Positions 46,991 to 60,100 of a stretch of 64,000 nt of DNA are shown here, piece by piece. Made by a program: the position numbers and the translations under genes. Position 1 is the first letter of the stretch; each line of letters starts with the position of its first letter. The DNA lies in NCBI RefSeq assembly GCF_003945595.2, contig NW_024104443.1, forward strand, positions 1,922,001 to 1,986,000. Direction: 5' to 3'. The stretch comes from Pipra filicauda (Eukaryota > Chordata > Aves > Passeriformes > Pipridae). The notes beneath the pieces were generated by a model. It saw only the letters and a list, made by a program, of their open reading frames with translations. It was not told where the DNA came from and did not search any database.

Positions 46991-49900
46991 CTGTGGTTCC
47001 TTGCTAGGGAACCCCATGAAGAAGGAAGTAGGATTCTGTAGAAACTGATGACAAGACTGAAGTAATAGCTCCTTTAAAGAGCCACAAGTGTCTTGAACCA
47101 GTTTGAAAGTTATGCAAAAAAATGTATTCTCTACTAAAGATCCTGATTAGCTATTCCCTACACACACATGCTTTTAAACTCATGGGAAAACAAATGCCCA
47201 TGAGTGCAGAATCTGGAGAAATTGAGGACCAGAGCTCTATTTTTCCTGCTCTCCCTTTGTGTATCAGTGCTCTGGTCTGAGGAGAAATACCCAGACACAG
47301 GCATAATATATAGTATGGGATTTCCATGGCAGCTACTTCCACTTTAGAGTAACACTGTCTCTAGGATACTCACTGCTATTTGAGGGAATGTGTGAGGTTG
47401 CAGAGACTGAGCAGTACTCTCCATTCCTTAAGGCTGTATTCAGAACTTTGGCAGGCACTACTGGAGTACTGTTGCATGGGAAAGACAGTATTTGTATGTG
47501 GAATTAATATGTTAAATACACAGCCTCCTGTACCTTTATAGAGAATACCACAAACATTTAATGTAGAAGCTTCTGCTCCACTGAAGGTACACTACCGCAT
47601 ATTATGTACTTTTAGCATTATGAGACATGAAATTCTAGTTTATATTTGTGGTTGAGCTCTTAGAGGGTCATTGTGGTTTGGTGCTGATGCTCATGGCAGT
47701 AGGATCCATAAGCTTGCACTATGTCTTAGTTTCGCAGAGACTAGATCACACATTATGACTTGTGTGTGCTTAGCCGGATCTCAGTCTGCTACTTAAAGAC
47801 CAATCCCTGTGATTTTTATTTCTTTTTAATGGCATTAAGAACATCTTCAATTAAGGGAAAAATAGGGTTTATTTTGTTTTCTAATAAAGGTAATGACTAT
47901 GATTAGCAGAAATATAAAAAAACCTCAGCAGTCTGGATCTTCTGAGTCTCACTGGTCCTCTTGAGTAGCACGCAACTTCATAGACCTGTTTGCCAGAATT
48001 AGTTTATTTGCACTTTAGACTACTGCAGTACTGCAATTACCATGGATAAATATGAAAATTATGATGAGGTGATATGAAAAACTGCGTTACCCTCCCAGCC
48101 AACTGACAACTGGCTAATTTGTATCACCAAGATGCTTGTAGGACTTGGCACAGTGTTAGCTGTTTTCCTTTGGGAAAAGTGTTTCATACAGTGTGATGTC
48201 AGATAAATATGAGTGACTGTGCTCACCTCAAAATAATGCTGAAGATCAAGAGCTGCAGCATATTCATAACATGATAACATGTGAATCCAATTAATCTTTA
48301 GGGATTTCAGTAGAAGACTGGTTATTCTTTTTTAGGATTTTCAAAAGCAGACAAAGGGATGTCAGTGTTGAATGCATTTTTTATACATTTTTGTGAACTA
48401 GCATATTGTCAATTAAATAGTTTCTGTGGTTCTGCTGTATCATGCTTTGAATGTCAGTGTCTTCTCAGGTAATATTTACCCATAGGTGGGACCATCCTAC
48501 GCTTCTCAACAGTTCTTCATTATGATAAGACTGTGCAAGGGTGGAATTTTGATCATCAGGATGCTGTTCTGATATTTTGAGCATTATTCTGTGCCTTCTT
48601 TATCTGACTTAGTGCGAATACCAACAGGACTTGCTGCTGTGCTTCTGTGACAAGACACAACTCTGGTCAGTGCTGTTCATGGGGGAACAACCCAACACTA
48701 CAGAAAGCTAATAGTCTGTGATTCCCTTTTCTAAGCACTGACACTCTCGGTGCCAGTTTTTGTATGACAGAGTTTGTCAGATGCATTGATCAAAATTTGG
48801 TTAAGAAATTCATGCACAAGATAAGCTAGTCACTGGATTTTTGTCATGGTTCCAGCTGCTGGGCCTTCCTGGTACGTCTCAACAGTGTCAAGTGCCAGAG
48901 CAAACAATATAGCACATGAGAAAAAAACACAAACTGTGTATCTGACCATACGAATGCTTCTTATTCTTAGGAGAATGAAAGGTAGTTCATAGGTTTAAAT
49001 ATTTCTTTAAATTATTCTTGCTTTAATTTGAATAATATTTGAGCAGTTTCAAAGCTCCAATCTATAGGACAGCTGAAGGATAGTGAAAAAAATATATCTT
49101 TTCTACTTTCTGGAGAAACCTTTCCAAAGCATTCAGTGCCTAATATACTGTGATGACAGACTGAGATTTTTGCCACTCAGCAGAGCATACTCCATGTGTA
49201 ATAAAAAAACATGTTTGTAGAAGCAGTACATAAGTAGTTACAGGCTGGATTTAGGTTTTCTATTTTCCTATAAAGCTTCTGCAGTTTTCCTGAAACCTAG
49301 AAGGACTCATTTGATGCAGTGAGACCCATCTCTTTTGCTGGGTCATTGTCTTTCTGACTGTTTTTATTTTATTGAGTAACACTACTGGTCTCTCTTGGCT
49401 TTATTCACTGTTAGCTACCATCAGTGACTTCACATCAAAAAAGATCTTTTTCAGATGATGTGATATGACAAACTTTGAGTGAGGCCTGAACAGCAGCTTG
49501 TAACTTGAGTGGGACTTAAAATCCCTGTCCTCTTTTTAATGATTCTATTAAAGCTGTGTAATCATTACATATAAATTGGTTTTGATTCTCCTCCAGAATT
49601 TGTCCCTACTGGATTAGGTTTTGTTGTGTGAATAAAAAAATACCCAAATGCTAATATCTTGAGCATGTTCAAGTTGTTCTGCTTTTCTTCAGACGTCACT
49701 GAACTAGATATGGACTAGAACACTTGGTATTTTCAGAAACTTCTGAGTTTTGAGACCTCCAATAATTTACTGTTCATTGTTTTCTGGCTTAAGTCTTCAA
49801 TACAAGTTGTTTTGTGTGCTACGCTAGTAGGAAAGTATATTGTTTAGCTGGATACATACTTTGGTTTTGATCCCTTTAACTGCTTTCTCAGTGATCTCTC

Positions 49901-52869
49901 AGACTTTGCTGAATTTGTGGCATACACCACATCTCAAAATTTGCAACAGCCTGAGCAAGGAGCCTGAACTGACAAACTCAGTCATCATTTCAGTGTGAAA
50001 ATTGACCAAAAAATACCTGTAGCACAACCTCATTATGTATATATGCGGAGAGTTTTGCAAGCTTTCCAAAGTAGTAAGAACCCCCTCTGGCTGCTGCAGC
50101 AACTTCGCTTATCATTTAATGTAAAAGAAAAAACAGGTTCCAGTGTTCATGTTCATATTTCATTGAAAATACAGTGTAACCAAAATAAGAAATTTCCATT
50201 GAATCCTAGAGACTCCCTAGTAAGTGGTCAGAATCATGTGAGGAGCTGGCTGACCAGCGGTGTTTCAGCCCCAGAGATTCATACTCAGCTGGCAGTAGTT
50301 AACCCCAAAAATCTGTTGAGAGAGTCTGTCTTGTGAGGTACCATAGGATGAAAAGGTAAATGTCTTCATTGCCTGATCCATACTTCAGGTTTCTTCTTTC
50401 CACTTTTAGTGATACCAATATAGATCAGAAAATGCATGATTAAAGATGCAAATAATTAAAATCCAGGGTTTTAAAAATTATTGCGTATGATCTGTTTGGT
50501 CTTTTTGAGTTTTACTGATGCAAAACATTTTTTTCCTTTAGAAGTGCTTTAAATGGCTTGAAATGGCTCTGGCAATGGCTGTCAAGAGATAGAGAAATTC
50601 TACTGGAAGATCTCCACTTTAGTTGCAGTTAAATAAAGATAATTTAAAGCATAAGAACCTTCTCTCCCCTGTAATTGTTTCAGGAATTGTGCAGATGCAA
50701 CCATTTGTGAGGCTTCAGTGGCATGATTTGCATTAAAAGTAATCTATGTTTGTGTGTAACAAACATTTTTTTACCCAGATAATTCCAATGACACAATTTA
50801 ACATATAATTTTACAGTCCAACTCAGTGACTGGTGAAGTCCTGGTAAACTGGGAGGAAATTTCTTGAATGAGCTTTGCTGTTAAAACTAGCATTCCTTGA
50901 TTCTTCATTTCAGTTCTGTCTGTCAAGGTATGTTAGGAAAAATCACCTACTACAGCAGCTCTGGCCTAGGATTTCCCCTGGCTTAGCTACTGGAGCCCAC
51001 CCCAGTGTCTGTAGACACAGGCACACACATGCATTCCACACATGCTAGATTTTGGGGAGGACACAGACACTCAAAATCCCAAGCATCTGCCAGCACCGAG
51101 ACCCTACCGACATTGGTGCCCCCTGGTAGCCTTTTTTTTCGGCACACACTGTTTCCATCCAATTATTAACTCCACTCAGTAGCACTGAGAACTCTCCACT
51201 CACTCCAGTACAGCCCAGGAGTTCCCAAATCCCCTCTCTGACTCCAGCATCTGGTAGCCAGTCCATCTCAGTTCTCCCCAGTAGCTGGCGCTCTTAGGCA
51301 ATTTGAGGGACAATTACAAACTCGCTTTAGATAACTGTATCAAAAAAAAAACCCGAGAAGCTTACGCTCATTTCATGGTATATTCAATTACTTTTGAGCC
51401 AGATATGAGCCTGGTATAAGTGCATGAGTCTCTAAAATGAGATATATAAGAAACTGTCTTGGACCACAGTCATTTCTTCCTTTGATAGGAAGCAGACAAC
51501 AAAACATATTTCCCTTTTTATTATATCAGAAATGGTTTTAATGTTTCAAACCACCTTTCCTTGCTTATAAGGTATTACGCTGGCTAAGAACTAGTCTAAA
51601 TTTCTTCTCTTGCACTGTTATATTCCCAGAGCAATAAGAGTTTGGCAGTAGAGATAGGTGAAATGGCTCCTCTTCTGAACATATAGAACTGTGTATTATT
51701 GATTGTGTTCATTGATTATAATTCTCAAAGGAGAAAAATTTTGAATAGAAATTAAAAGGAACCATGGAAACTGCAGGTAAGTCAGACTTGAATTTGTAAA
51801 AGGATGTGATTCATGATATAGTTACCTGTAATTGCATGTTGAAGTTACAGGATGGTCAGTCTGGTTTTAGAGCCTTGTAGTACTTAGTATTTACTTCTCC
51901 TTTCTTGTATTGTACATTTTACTATATATACTTGATGTACTGTTTTTTCCAAAAATTCACTGGAGGGGTTCTTGACACATATTGTTTCTTTTTTAACATT
52001 ATACCTAATAATCAAATATTAAAGAGTGACACTTGCAAATGTTTGCTGTATTGTCTATCAAATTCATGGCCTAGATCAGCTGTTGTTCACTACAGTGGAG
52101 TGAGCTTTGCAGTATTTTCACTTTCACTTGTGTGAGCTTTCTCCTCCAAACCCTTTCTTTACTCTTTTGGAAAACTACTGTTTCTCTATTTGTGGAGAGT
52201 ATAATCAGATACTTTGAAGACATATATATATATATATATGTTTCCTGCTCATTTTTTCATTCTGTTCATAGTGAGGGTCTCAAATGTCTGTGCCTTACCT
52301 GCGCTTTGCATACAGCACACCAGTCTTTAGGAGATTTATGATGTCGATAAAAGCTGATATTTTACTTCTTTATCGTATCTTCCAGAAGACCCATAAAAAA
52401 CTAAGGCAGTAGAAATTAAGAGAAAATAACATTAATTAAATAAATTTTACATTAAAGTAATTTCCAGTGTCAGTGAAACAACTTCTGCATAAGCAGTCCT
52501 AGAAGGTCTTGCTTACAATTTGCTAAATTTATCTATGGTTAAATATAAAATCTTACACTTCGGAATATGGATTTAAGTAACCATCCTCGTGGTCTTTTAT
52601 TTCATAAACCATAGCAAGTTTTTGCTGAACAGGTGTTCAACTTTTCTAATTGTATTTTCTGTTATATTGTGACAATTTGCCACTCGAAATGAGTGTCTGA
52701 AACTTCTAAGGATAAGTAATTCTCAATATGAATTTACTAAAACAGGATGTTTGGTTGAGATTACTATCTGGAGTTTGTTATTTTGTGGTAAGAGAGCAGT
52801 ATATGTTCTTCTTTTTCCTATTTTTTCTTTTCAAGATGATGAATATAGGTGCTGAAAAACAGCTATTGG
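46991..52869. other. Long AT-rich unique stretch
   Basis: No gene recognised in about 5.9 kb. An (AT)n repeat of nine units lies at 52222-52239. The patch at 51000-51300 is richer in C and contains two CTCF-like motifs, at 51117-51129 and 51278-51290. An open frame of 73 codons on the minus strand there (51045-51266) has no motif I know. The 113-codon frame at 49995-50336 also lacks any recognisable domain. Confidence 0.5.
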
Positions 52870-53622
52870 GTGTCTGTATGCCAGGCGAGCAAGAAAGTGG
52901 TAACAAGGCAGGGAGGATCAGCTTCCTTCCTTCCTTCCTTTCTTCTTTCCTTCCTTCCTTTCTTCTTTCCTTCCTTCCTTTCTTCTTTCCTTCCTTCCTT
53001 CCTTCCTTTCTTCCTTCTTTCCCTCCCACCCTCTCTTTCTCTCTTTCTTTCTCTCAGCTCTTCAAAGCTGGCTTTCCGCCAAATCTCCAAAACTCAGCGA
53101 ATGCCTTTTCCCTCCCTCCCCCTTTAGGCAAAGGAAAAAAAACCTATAGAAACTGAGAGAAATTGAAACCAACCAAATTATATCAAAATATATATGTATT
53201 TTTACATATATTACAGTTATATACAGTAAGAATATTATGTACAACTCCCAAAAAGGGGAAGAGGGGAAGGGAAAAGGGAAAAAAGGGACAAAAAGGGACA
53301 AAATAAAAACAGATATGCACAATCAAAAACTCAGGGACTAGCAGAATAAAGAATTAGCAAAAGAATATCTTACTACTGAACGACCGCTGGCACCCTCCGT
53401 CTCCCAAGGTCTACAAGGCCTCACTAGGCCTCACTCCCCCACACAGCAGAACCAGCGACAGGGAACCTGTGCCTTCAGAACCACCAGAAGGGAAGAGAGC
53501 GAAGGTCTCGCCTCCCTTCTTCTTTATACCCCTGCCTTACGTAAAAATTGTAGGGAGTACTGGGTATATGGCCACTTCCTTGGTTACAAACTGGTCACCA
53601 AAGAAGGCCTAGACTAAAACTA
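52870..53622 (-). mobile_element. Avian endogenous retrovirus LTR with expanded pyrimidine tract
   Basis: Read on the minus strand, the LTR begins at 53622 with TGTGGTAGTTTTAGTCTAGG and has TATAAA 94 bases in (plus-strand TTTATA at 53523-53528), then a G+C-rich segment, then AT- and T-rich text with CCTTTGCCTAAAGG. The start TGTGG and the CCTTTGCCT phrase resemble the LTR at 23426-24005. The other end is unsure: homology-like text is secure to about 53060, and a candidate CAGACA terminus lies near 52870, beyond the pyrimidine tract. I found no target-site duplication or viral genes. The motifs are well kept, suggesting a fairly recent insertion. Confidence 0.7.
52921..53056 (+). repeat. Polypyrimidine tract with a 20-bp higher-order unit
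   Basis: About 135 bases of nearly pure C and T. The sequence TCTTCTTTCCTTCCTTCCTT occurs three times head to tail at 52941-53000, so a 20-bp unit sits on top of the TTCC tetranucleotide. It then grades into TTCC, CCCTCC and CTTT units. Long mirror-like pyrimidine tracts can form triplex DNA. Phe/Leu/Pro- or Lys/Arg-rich translations here are artefacts. Confidence 0.95.
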
Positions 53623-55695
53623 CCACACTTGTGTACAGAAATACTAAATGCTAACTTCGGTACTATCATTGTTCTCTCCCATTTCAAGGGAAGGATCAAT
53701 GTCTGTATCTTGGTTTTCGTTATCGATACTATTTGACACCATACATATTAAATACATATCTGAAGTCAAGAAAAAAGAAATCAAACCAATGAATACTCTT
53801 TTCTTCTACATCAAGAATGAAATGCATCTCTACAGATAGCTAAAGAACCCTCTAGATGTTATCAGTTTTGCAAAATCCAGAACAGTAAGCATTTCCCACG
53901 TATGTGTTTTGTAAATTTTTCTTAATATGTTGGAGTAGTTCATTAAAATGTTCTTGAACAAAAGCAACAGCCCTGTAATGGTTCCATTTGCATTTGAATC
54001 AGAATATAAGCACAGTTTGGGAAAAAGAATGAATTTATAGTACCTCTAGGATGCCAACACTGTAAGAAAAAATTTAGAGAAACAAGGCCTCAGAAATGGT
54101 CCTTGTCAAGTTGTTAAGGATTATTGCTGCATTGTCTGTTGCTGAATATTAGGGCACAATTTCTACCTAAAAAAACCACAACCCAAAAGCTGTCTTTGAA
54201 AGAAGTAGAAATCTTAGAGTCACGTTATGGTGAAATTTCACACTCAGCAAAGCTTTATGACCCAGCAAGGAGAAAAGCAGGGACTTGTGGGAACAGAGTA
54301 ATTGAATAGAATGAACAAATATGCAGATTGAGTAGTTTCAGATCAGTATGTTTAAAGCAATTTGGGGACAGAGTAGCACTCTTTATTTGGTATTTAAGTT
54401 GGCATGAAACCATTCTAAGTGTCACCTTGAGAATATATTACCATGTAGTGACTTGAAGACAAGAATAAATACTGTAAGACATCCAACATAAAGACACAGA
54501 GAATGACTTTTCCAAAGGAATGAAGTGACATAAGCAGTAAAAAGCCACTGAAATGGCTTTAAAATTGAAATAAAATGAAATTTTGAAATCATCTGAGCTG
54601 TATATTGAAAAATCAAGTGACATCCATAGACAAGCTGAACAGGCTCTTCAAAATCTCTGTGCTGCACAATGTTTTCAGAATCTATGTCATGATACTATGC
54701 CTGTTGCTGAATTTCTGACACTATTGGGTCTAATCCTTTGGGACAGGTCCACATCTGCTCACTGCATTTATTCTGCTTAGGAGTTCCCTCTCCTCTTTGA
54801 ACCAATGCTTCTAGAGATATCCGTTTTAGACTTCCACTGACTTTTTAATTACAAGGCTTTAGAATTATTATCCTAATGAAAAGTTTGAAATATTTTCTGA
54901 TTGTTAAGTGGATTCTGACTTTGAAAAGGGAAATTTCCAACAAAACAAAAGAGAAATAGATACCATGTTAACTGTTTTTATTGGCTTACATTCAGAGTCT
55001 ATATATTGCAAATTTAACATCAAAACTTTAGATTTATTACAACATTACAGGTAATGACCTTGAGTCATAAACTCAAAAATAGCTTGAAGTTATTTTATTT
55101 AATTCAGACTAGGAAAAAGTAATGCATAATGCCATGTAGTAAATCTACAGTTACAGTGGAAAATTAAGAAGTATTTATCCCTTCTTTGTTTCAACAAATG
55201 TAAGAGGTAATATTATTTTTTTAAGTAGGCAAGTCAGGTAAGAACCAGAAGACATGGCAATTTATGTGCACATAAAGTAAAATAAATGGATTCTATATCT
55301 GAAGGTAGAGACAATTTTAATCCAATTCTGTCTAGTCCTCCGTGTCTGATCTGCAAATAAAGATCTGCTTTATGGAAGTCAAAGAGTAACATTAAATCAA
55401 ATGGGAAACACACAGTGAAACTATAATCTTTTTACTTGCAAGGGCAGCATCTGGCTGTTTATATTCATATCTGAATTGCAAATTGTACTTTAGGGACTTC
55501 TTTATTGGAAATAATCATTCCAGGTACAGGGATAAACATCCACACAGGGCTCTGGGAGTTTCATGCACTAAATGCATTAACATTAAAAATGGCATATTTA
55601 GCTCAAATAGTTCTATAAATGCATCTATGCTGTCACCTTGTGTCATTGACTTCACACAATATATCACTGTGTAAGCTATAGTGCAAAGCTGGAGA
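53623..55695. other. Unique AT-rich sequence
   Basis: No gene or repeat family recognised in about 2 kb. A short hairpin, AAAGCCA-CTGAAA-TGGCTTT, lies at about 54541-54560. Confidence 0.45.
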
Positions 55696-55774
55696 GATAT
55701 GATATGATATATGATATGATACGATATATGATACAATATGATACGATATGATATGATATGACATATGATATGAT
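55696..55774 (+). repeat. ATATG-type pentanucleotide repeat
   Basis: About 79 bases of GATAT/ATATG units with regular variants (GATAC, GACAT, ATACA), which indicate an older array no longer being homogenised. Translations rich in Tyr, His and Ile on the minus strand come from the repeat. Confidence 0.9.
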
Positions 55775-55890
55775 AATCCATCCCAGGCGTATGAAGGGTA
55801 GAAAGGAAACAAGTTGTTGACCTCTCAAAGGAATAATTTAGTCTGAATATTGTACCACTTAGTGATGTCAGGGGTAATTAGTTAGTTTCA

Positions 55891-55978
55891 CATAGTTATA
55901 GAATGGTTTGGGTTGGAAGTGACCTTAAAGATCATCAGTTCCAAACCTCCTACCGTGCACACGGACACCTTTTCAGAC
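55891..55978 (-). mobile_element. Short CR1 3' terminus, minus strand
   Basis: The plus strand reads ATAGAATGGTTTGGGTTGG, GACCTTAAAGATCATCAGTT and CCAAACCTCCTACC, the reverse complement of the last 85 or so bases of a CR1 element. Strongly 5'-truncated. Confidence 0.85.
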
Positions 55979-56139
55979 TGTTTCGGGGGGTTAGAACTTT
56001 GATAGTGTTGCCCACGTAGAACTTTTTTAACATAAACCAATTTTAAATCAAGATAGTCATGTTTTGACCTGCATTTCCAATGTTTTTGCTAGACAGTATG
56101 ACCATTGCTTCAGTTCATGGAATCATGGGTACTACTATC

Positions 56140-57185
56140 TGTAGTGGGTTGACCCTGGCCAGATACCAGGTACCCACTAAAGCCACTTTCTCACTCTCCC
56201 TCTGCAAATGGACAGAGGAGAGAGAAAAAAAACAACTAAGGATTCATGAGTTGAGATAACAGCTGGGAGAGGTCAGTTACTGATTACCTTCACAGGCAAA
56301 ACAAGACTCAAAGTGAGGATAGTACTTGTATTTATTACTAACAGGATAAGAGTCAAAGAGTGAAAAATAAAACAGTCTTAAAAAATATCTTTCCCTCACC
56401 TCTCTTTCTTTCCATGTTCTCCCTCCTCACCCCCAGCAGTGCAGGGGCATGGGGAATGGGGAAAATTGTTGTTTCTGCCGCTGCTCAGAGAGAGGAGTCC
56501 TTCCCTTTGATGGACCTCTCCAGCGTGAGTCTATCCCTCAGGCAGCAGTTCTTCCCAAACTGCTGTCCCGTGGGTCACTCCTCCATGGGGTGCAGTCCTT
56601 CATGAATGAGCTGTACCAATGTGGGTCCCCCAGAGGGGCTACAAGTCCTACCTGGGAAAAACCTGCTCCAGCATGGGCTTCCCTTTCCATGGGCTACAGG
56701 TCTCCAGCAGGACCCTGCTCCATCTTGGGCATCCCACAGGGTCACAGACTCCTTCATGCATCCACCTACTCCAACATGGGCTCCTCCATGGGCTGCAGGT
56801 GGGTCTCTGCACCCCGATGGATCCTCCATGGGCTGCAAGGGTACAGCTGCTCCACCATGGTCTGCACCACGGGCTGCAGGGGCCTCAGCTCCGGCACTTG
56901 GAGCACCTCCTGCCCCTCATTCTGACCTTGGTGTCTACGTTTTGTTCCCATGTTCTCACTCCACTCTTCCCTGGCTGGAATTTCTCCTGTGCAACAATCT
57001 TCTGTTCTTAAATATGTTATCACAGAGGTGTTACTATTACTCCTGATTGGCTTGGCTTTGGCCAGTGGTAGGAAGTCTGTCCTGGAGCTGGCTGGCATTG
57101 GCTCCAGGGCACAGGGGAAGCTTCTAGCAGCTTCTAACAGAAGCCATCCCTGTATATACCCCCCCCCCCGGTAGCACTTTGTATT
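56140..57185 (-). mobile_element. Large avian solo LTR, ERVL-like
   Basis: Begins TGTAGTGGGTTGACCCTGG, text typical of the end of a long bird LTR, and runs about 1.05 kb. The middle (56520-56900) consists of degenerate tandem units built on CCATGGGCTGCAGG and CTCCAGCATGGG. The sense is probably the minus strand: a TATA-like CATATTTAAG (plus 57007-57016) lies ahead of an AATAAA (plus TTTATT at 56331-56336), in the right order for U3-R-U5. No viral genes are attached. Open frames of 70-160 codons on both strands reflect the units, not genes. The right end is vague after C11 at 57159-57169. I found no convincing target-site duplication. The ERVL class assignment is from memory. Confidence 0.75.
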
Positions 57186-60100
57186 AGCTGAACTATAAAA
57201 ATATTCCCGACCACAGGATTATATACTTCTCAGTAATATATGTTTCCCAATCTGAGTTCCACTGTACTTCAGCCAAGTTTCTCTTCCAATCAAGAGAGGA
57301 AGGGGTTAAGTTTCAGTCTTTGAAATTCAAGAAAACTAGCAGAGTATATTATGGGAAGGATCAGCACATAGCAGGAAGAGACAGATGGCTGTGTCTCTTT
57401 AGGAAGTAAGTCTTCCCAAGGAAGAGTTTGGATTTTAGAAGAACTTGGGGCTGAAAAATAACTTTCTCTGCATTCTGTTTGGTCTTGTGGTGTAGAGCTG
57501 TGAGGTGAGAGCGACCTTGGGCTGAGCTCAGAAGAGTGAGGTGTCACCTTGACATTTTTTGTTGTTGCTTATTCTAAAGCCTGCAAATAACAGAGATCAG
57601 GACTAGTGCAGTGGAAACTTAGGGGAACTGAATTCTCTCAAGTTACATTGACCTTGCTGTTTAGGCTAGGACTGTAGAAGTAAAACTACAGAACCAGCTC
57701 TAGCAAACTTGAGCATGACGACTACATAAAAAAAAAAAAAAAGTATTTTGCTACAAGTGTCTTAAGTAAAACTGAGCATGGACATGTCTGTACAAGTTTT
57801 AGAAATACATTTTAAAGGTTGTTGAAAAAATTACTTTTTACTCAAAATCTTTTCTAATCTGTGGTATGGGCCAGCTTGGAAATCTGCTTTATGAAATCAG
57901 GTTTTGAGATTACTGTGGAACAGAAGCAATAGGAAATAGAAAAAGACCCTGGGATCAAACAAACTGCCTGTTTAAAATGCACAGGTAACAGTGTCATAGA
58001 TACTTAGTTCAGGAATATTCAAAGAGTTTGTATACTGCTGTGTGATATAAAATCATTACAAAATCCTATACTGAATTTAGGACATAGTAATCAGGTGAAG
58101 GAGTAATTGTCAGTTCAGTTTTTACATTCCATAAAATGTTCTTATTCTGTGTCTTCTGTATGGTCCTTGAGAAATCTAAAATAAGCATTTTCACTTAAGA
58201 AATCTGAACTTTACTCTGCACATAAAAGAAGAAGTTAACATAGTCAATTTCTAAACTGTAGCTGATTAAAGCTTCAGCTTTTCAGTGAACAGTTTCAAAA
58301 TGAATAGGAGGTGGAAATTACTTCCTCTCTTAATTCTCCAATACTTAAAAATTTACAGTCTTCAGTTAAATCTTACGAGGCTAAGCATTAAAAAAGAATA
58401 TACTCAATGATGCATACTTCTAATTAAAGGAATAATGAAATGTAATACCTAACTCCTATGACAATCTCCTCTACTGGTTAATGCTGTTTAATCTTTTTAT
58501 CCCACAGATCCCAAAGAACACTAAAAATTCTGATCAGCTGCCCTGGACCTTGTTCGGAGAAGGAATGGCAAAGAACACTGTAGTATTGGTCTTCTTCCCA
58601 CTAATCCAAATGTTTTTTTCAGGATGATGAGACAAATTGCAGCCAGCCATTAGCTAAACATGGCTTAGTCACAACTGCACTGTCCCATACAAGAATAAAT
58701 CTATTTATTTGTTGCTCAGAATGCATGATAAGGTATTCCTCCAGGTTGTAATAGGGAGAGTTCGAAGGACGCCGAGATTGAAACCGAAACACTGTTGAAA
58801 GCTCAAAAAAACCAGGGGAGAAAATAAATAATTAGTAGTAATTGTCATAATAAAATTTAATTCCAATATCTTTTAATTTCTCCCCTTCCAAATTCTTGAG
58901 ACATCATCCTAGAATAAAAATCTTTTTAACCAGCACATCTACCTATAAACTTGCTGAGGCTTTCAATTACATCAAACAAAATAAATTAACTATTTAACCC
59001 CATTGTTCCCAGATGGTTTTTATGATAGCCTAGCTCCTTTTAGTACTTGCTATTCCACACATTTCTTTTGAACTTATCTATCATAAAGTTTCAGATTTTA
59101 ATGTAAAGCAAATGACCTGTTTGTGGAACACAATAGAAAATCTATGTTATCTCATTAGAAGAATGGCACATTAGGGCCTCCTGGTGCTTCATAAATTAAG
59201 CAGTTTTTTCTTGTAACCTTACCAAACTGTTGAAGTTGGTGTTTAAACATGTGTTTTGGATGTCTGATTGCTTCAGACTGATTATCTCTGCCTCCATCTT
59301 TGATCTTTGCCTTTCCAGGGCCTCAGAGCACAAAAATGGCTTTTTTTTTTAGAGTGCTTTATACCCAATTTTAGATGAAGAATCTCAGTATAGATCACAT
59401 TATGTCAGAATTGACCTGTCTGTGAAGTAATTGGCCTGCTTTATGTGGTTCCTCAAGACATAGATTGTTTTTATAATCAACTCAGAACTTAGATCTTTTA
59501 GGAAACATGCAATGGGAGGGAGAAATAACATTTTTAGGTGCTTGATAGAAACTCTTGGGTCTAAAATCTCTTCAAATACTAAAGGTACCATTTTCCCAGA
59601 TCATGAAACATGGGTTTCAAGTCTTCTGCTGCAGTTTATTCTGCAACTGCAGTTTGTGGGTATGTTTCCTAAACTGCTAAAACCTCATGTTAATTAATAT
59701 AGTACAGAAAAAAGATTGTATCGTTGTGTGCTTGTGTCACCCATCAGAAAGAGGATCCAGAGGCTGGGAATCAAACACACCCTCACTTAGGAACTATATA
59801 TCTATATATCTATATCTACATTGGGGCTGCTTGAAATATTGAAGGGTGGACACATTCTAATCCCAGTGTTCATGATTCTAGTTCAGAGATAAAAATCTTG
59901 TCATTAGAAGACTCTGGGCCTGGTCAACTTGTGCTAATCTGGCCAGGATACTTTAGGCTGTATTTGACACTTTACTTTCTTGCATTAAAACCTTAGTATT
60001 TAAAAGTAGTAATTAAAAGCAAACACCAAGATTAAGTACGCCTGTTTAGTCCACAGGCTTTTACCTACAAACTGCTTTTGAGAGGTAGCTTTATCTGGAG

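Noticed and set aside
52728..53156. 142-codon frame and its Lys/Arg-rich opposite-strand frames
   Set aside because: Composition artefact of the polypyrimidine tract and the LTR edge.
56360..57098. Several 80-158-codon frames on both strands
   Set aside because: They lie entirely within a solo LTR with tandem units; no viral or host domain is encoded.
57186..57200. ACTAT near the right end of the large LTR as a target duplication with ACTAT before 56140
   Set aside because: The copy on the right is not next to a CA terminus, and AT-rich 5-mers match by chance too easily.
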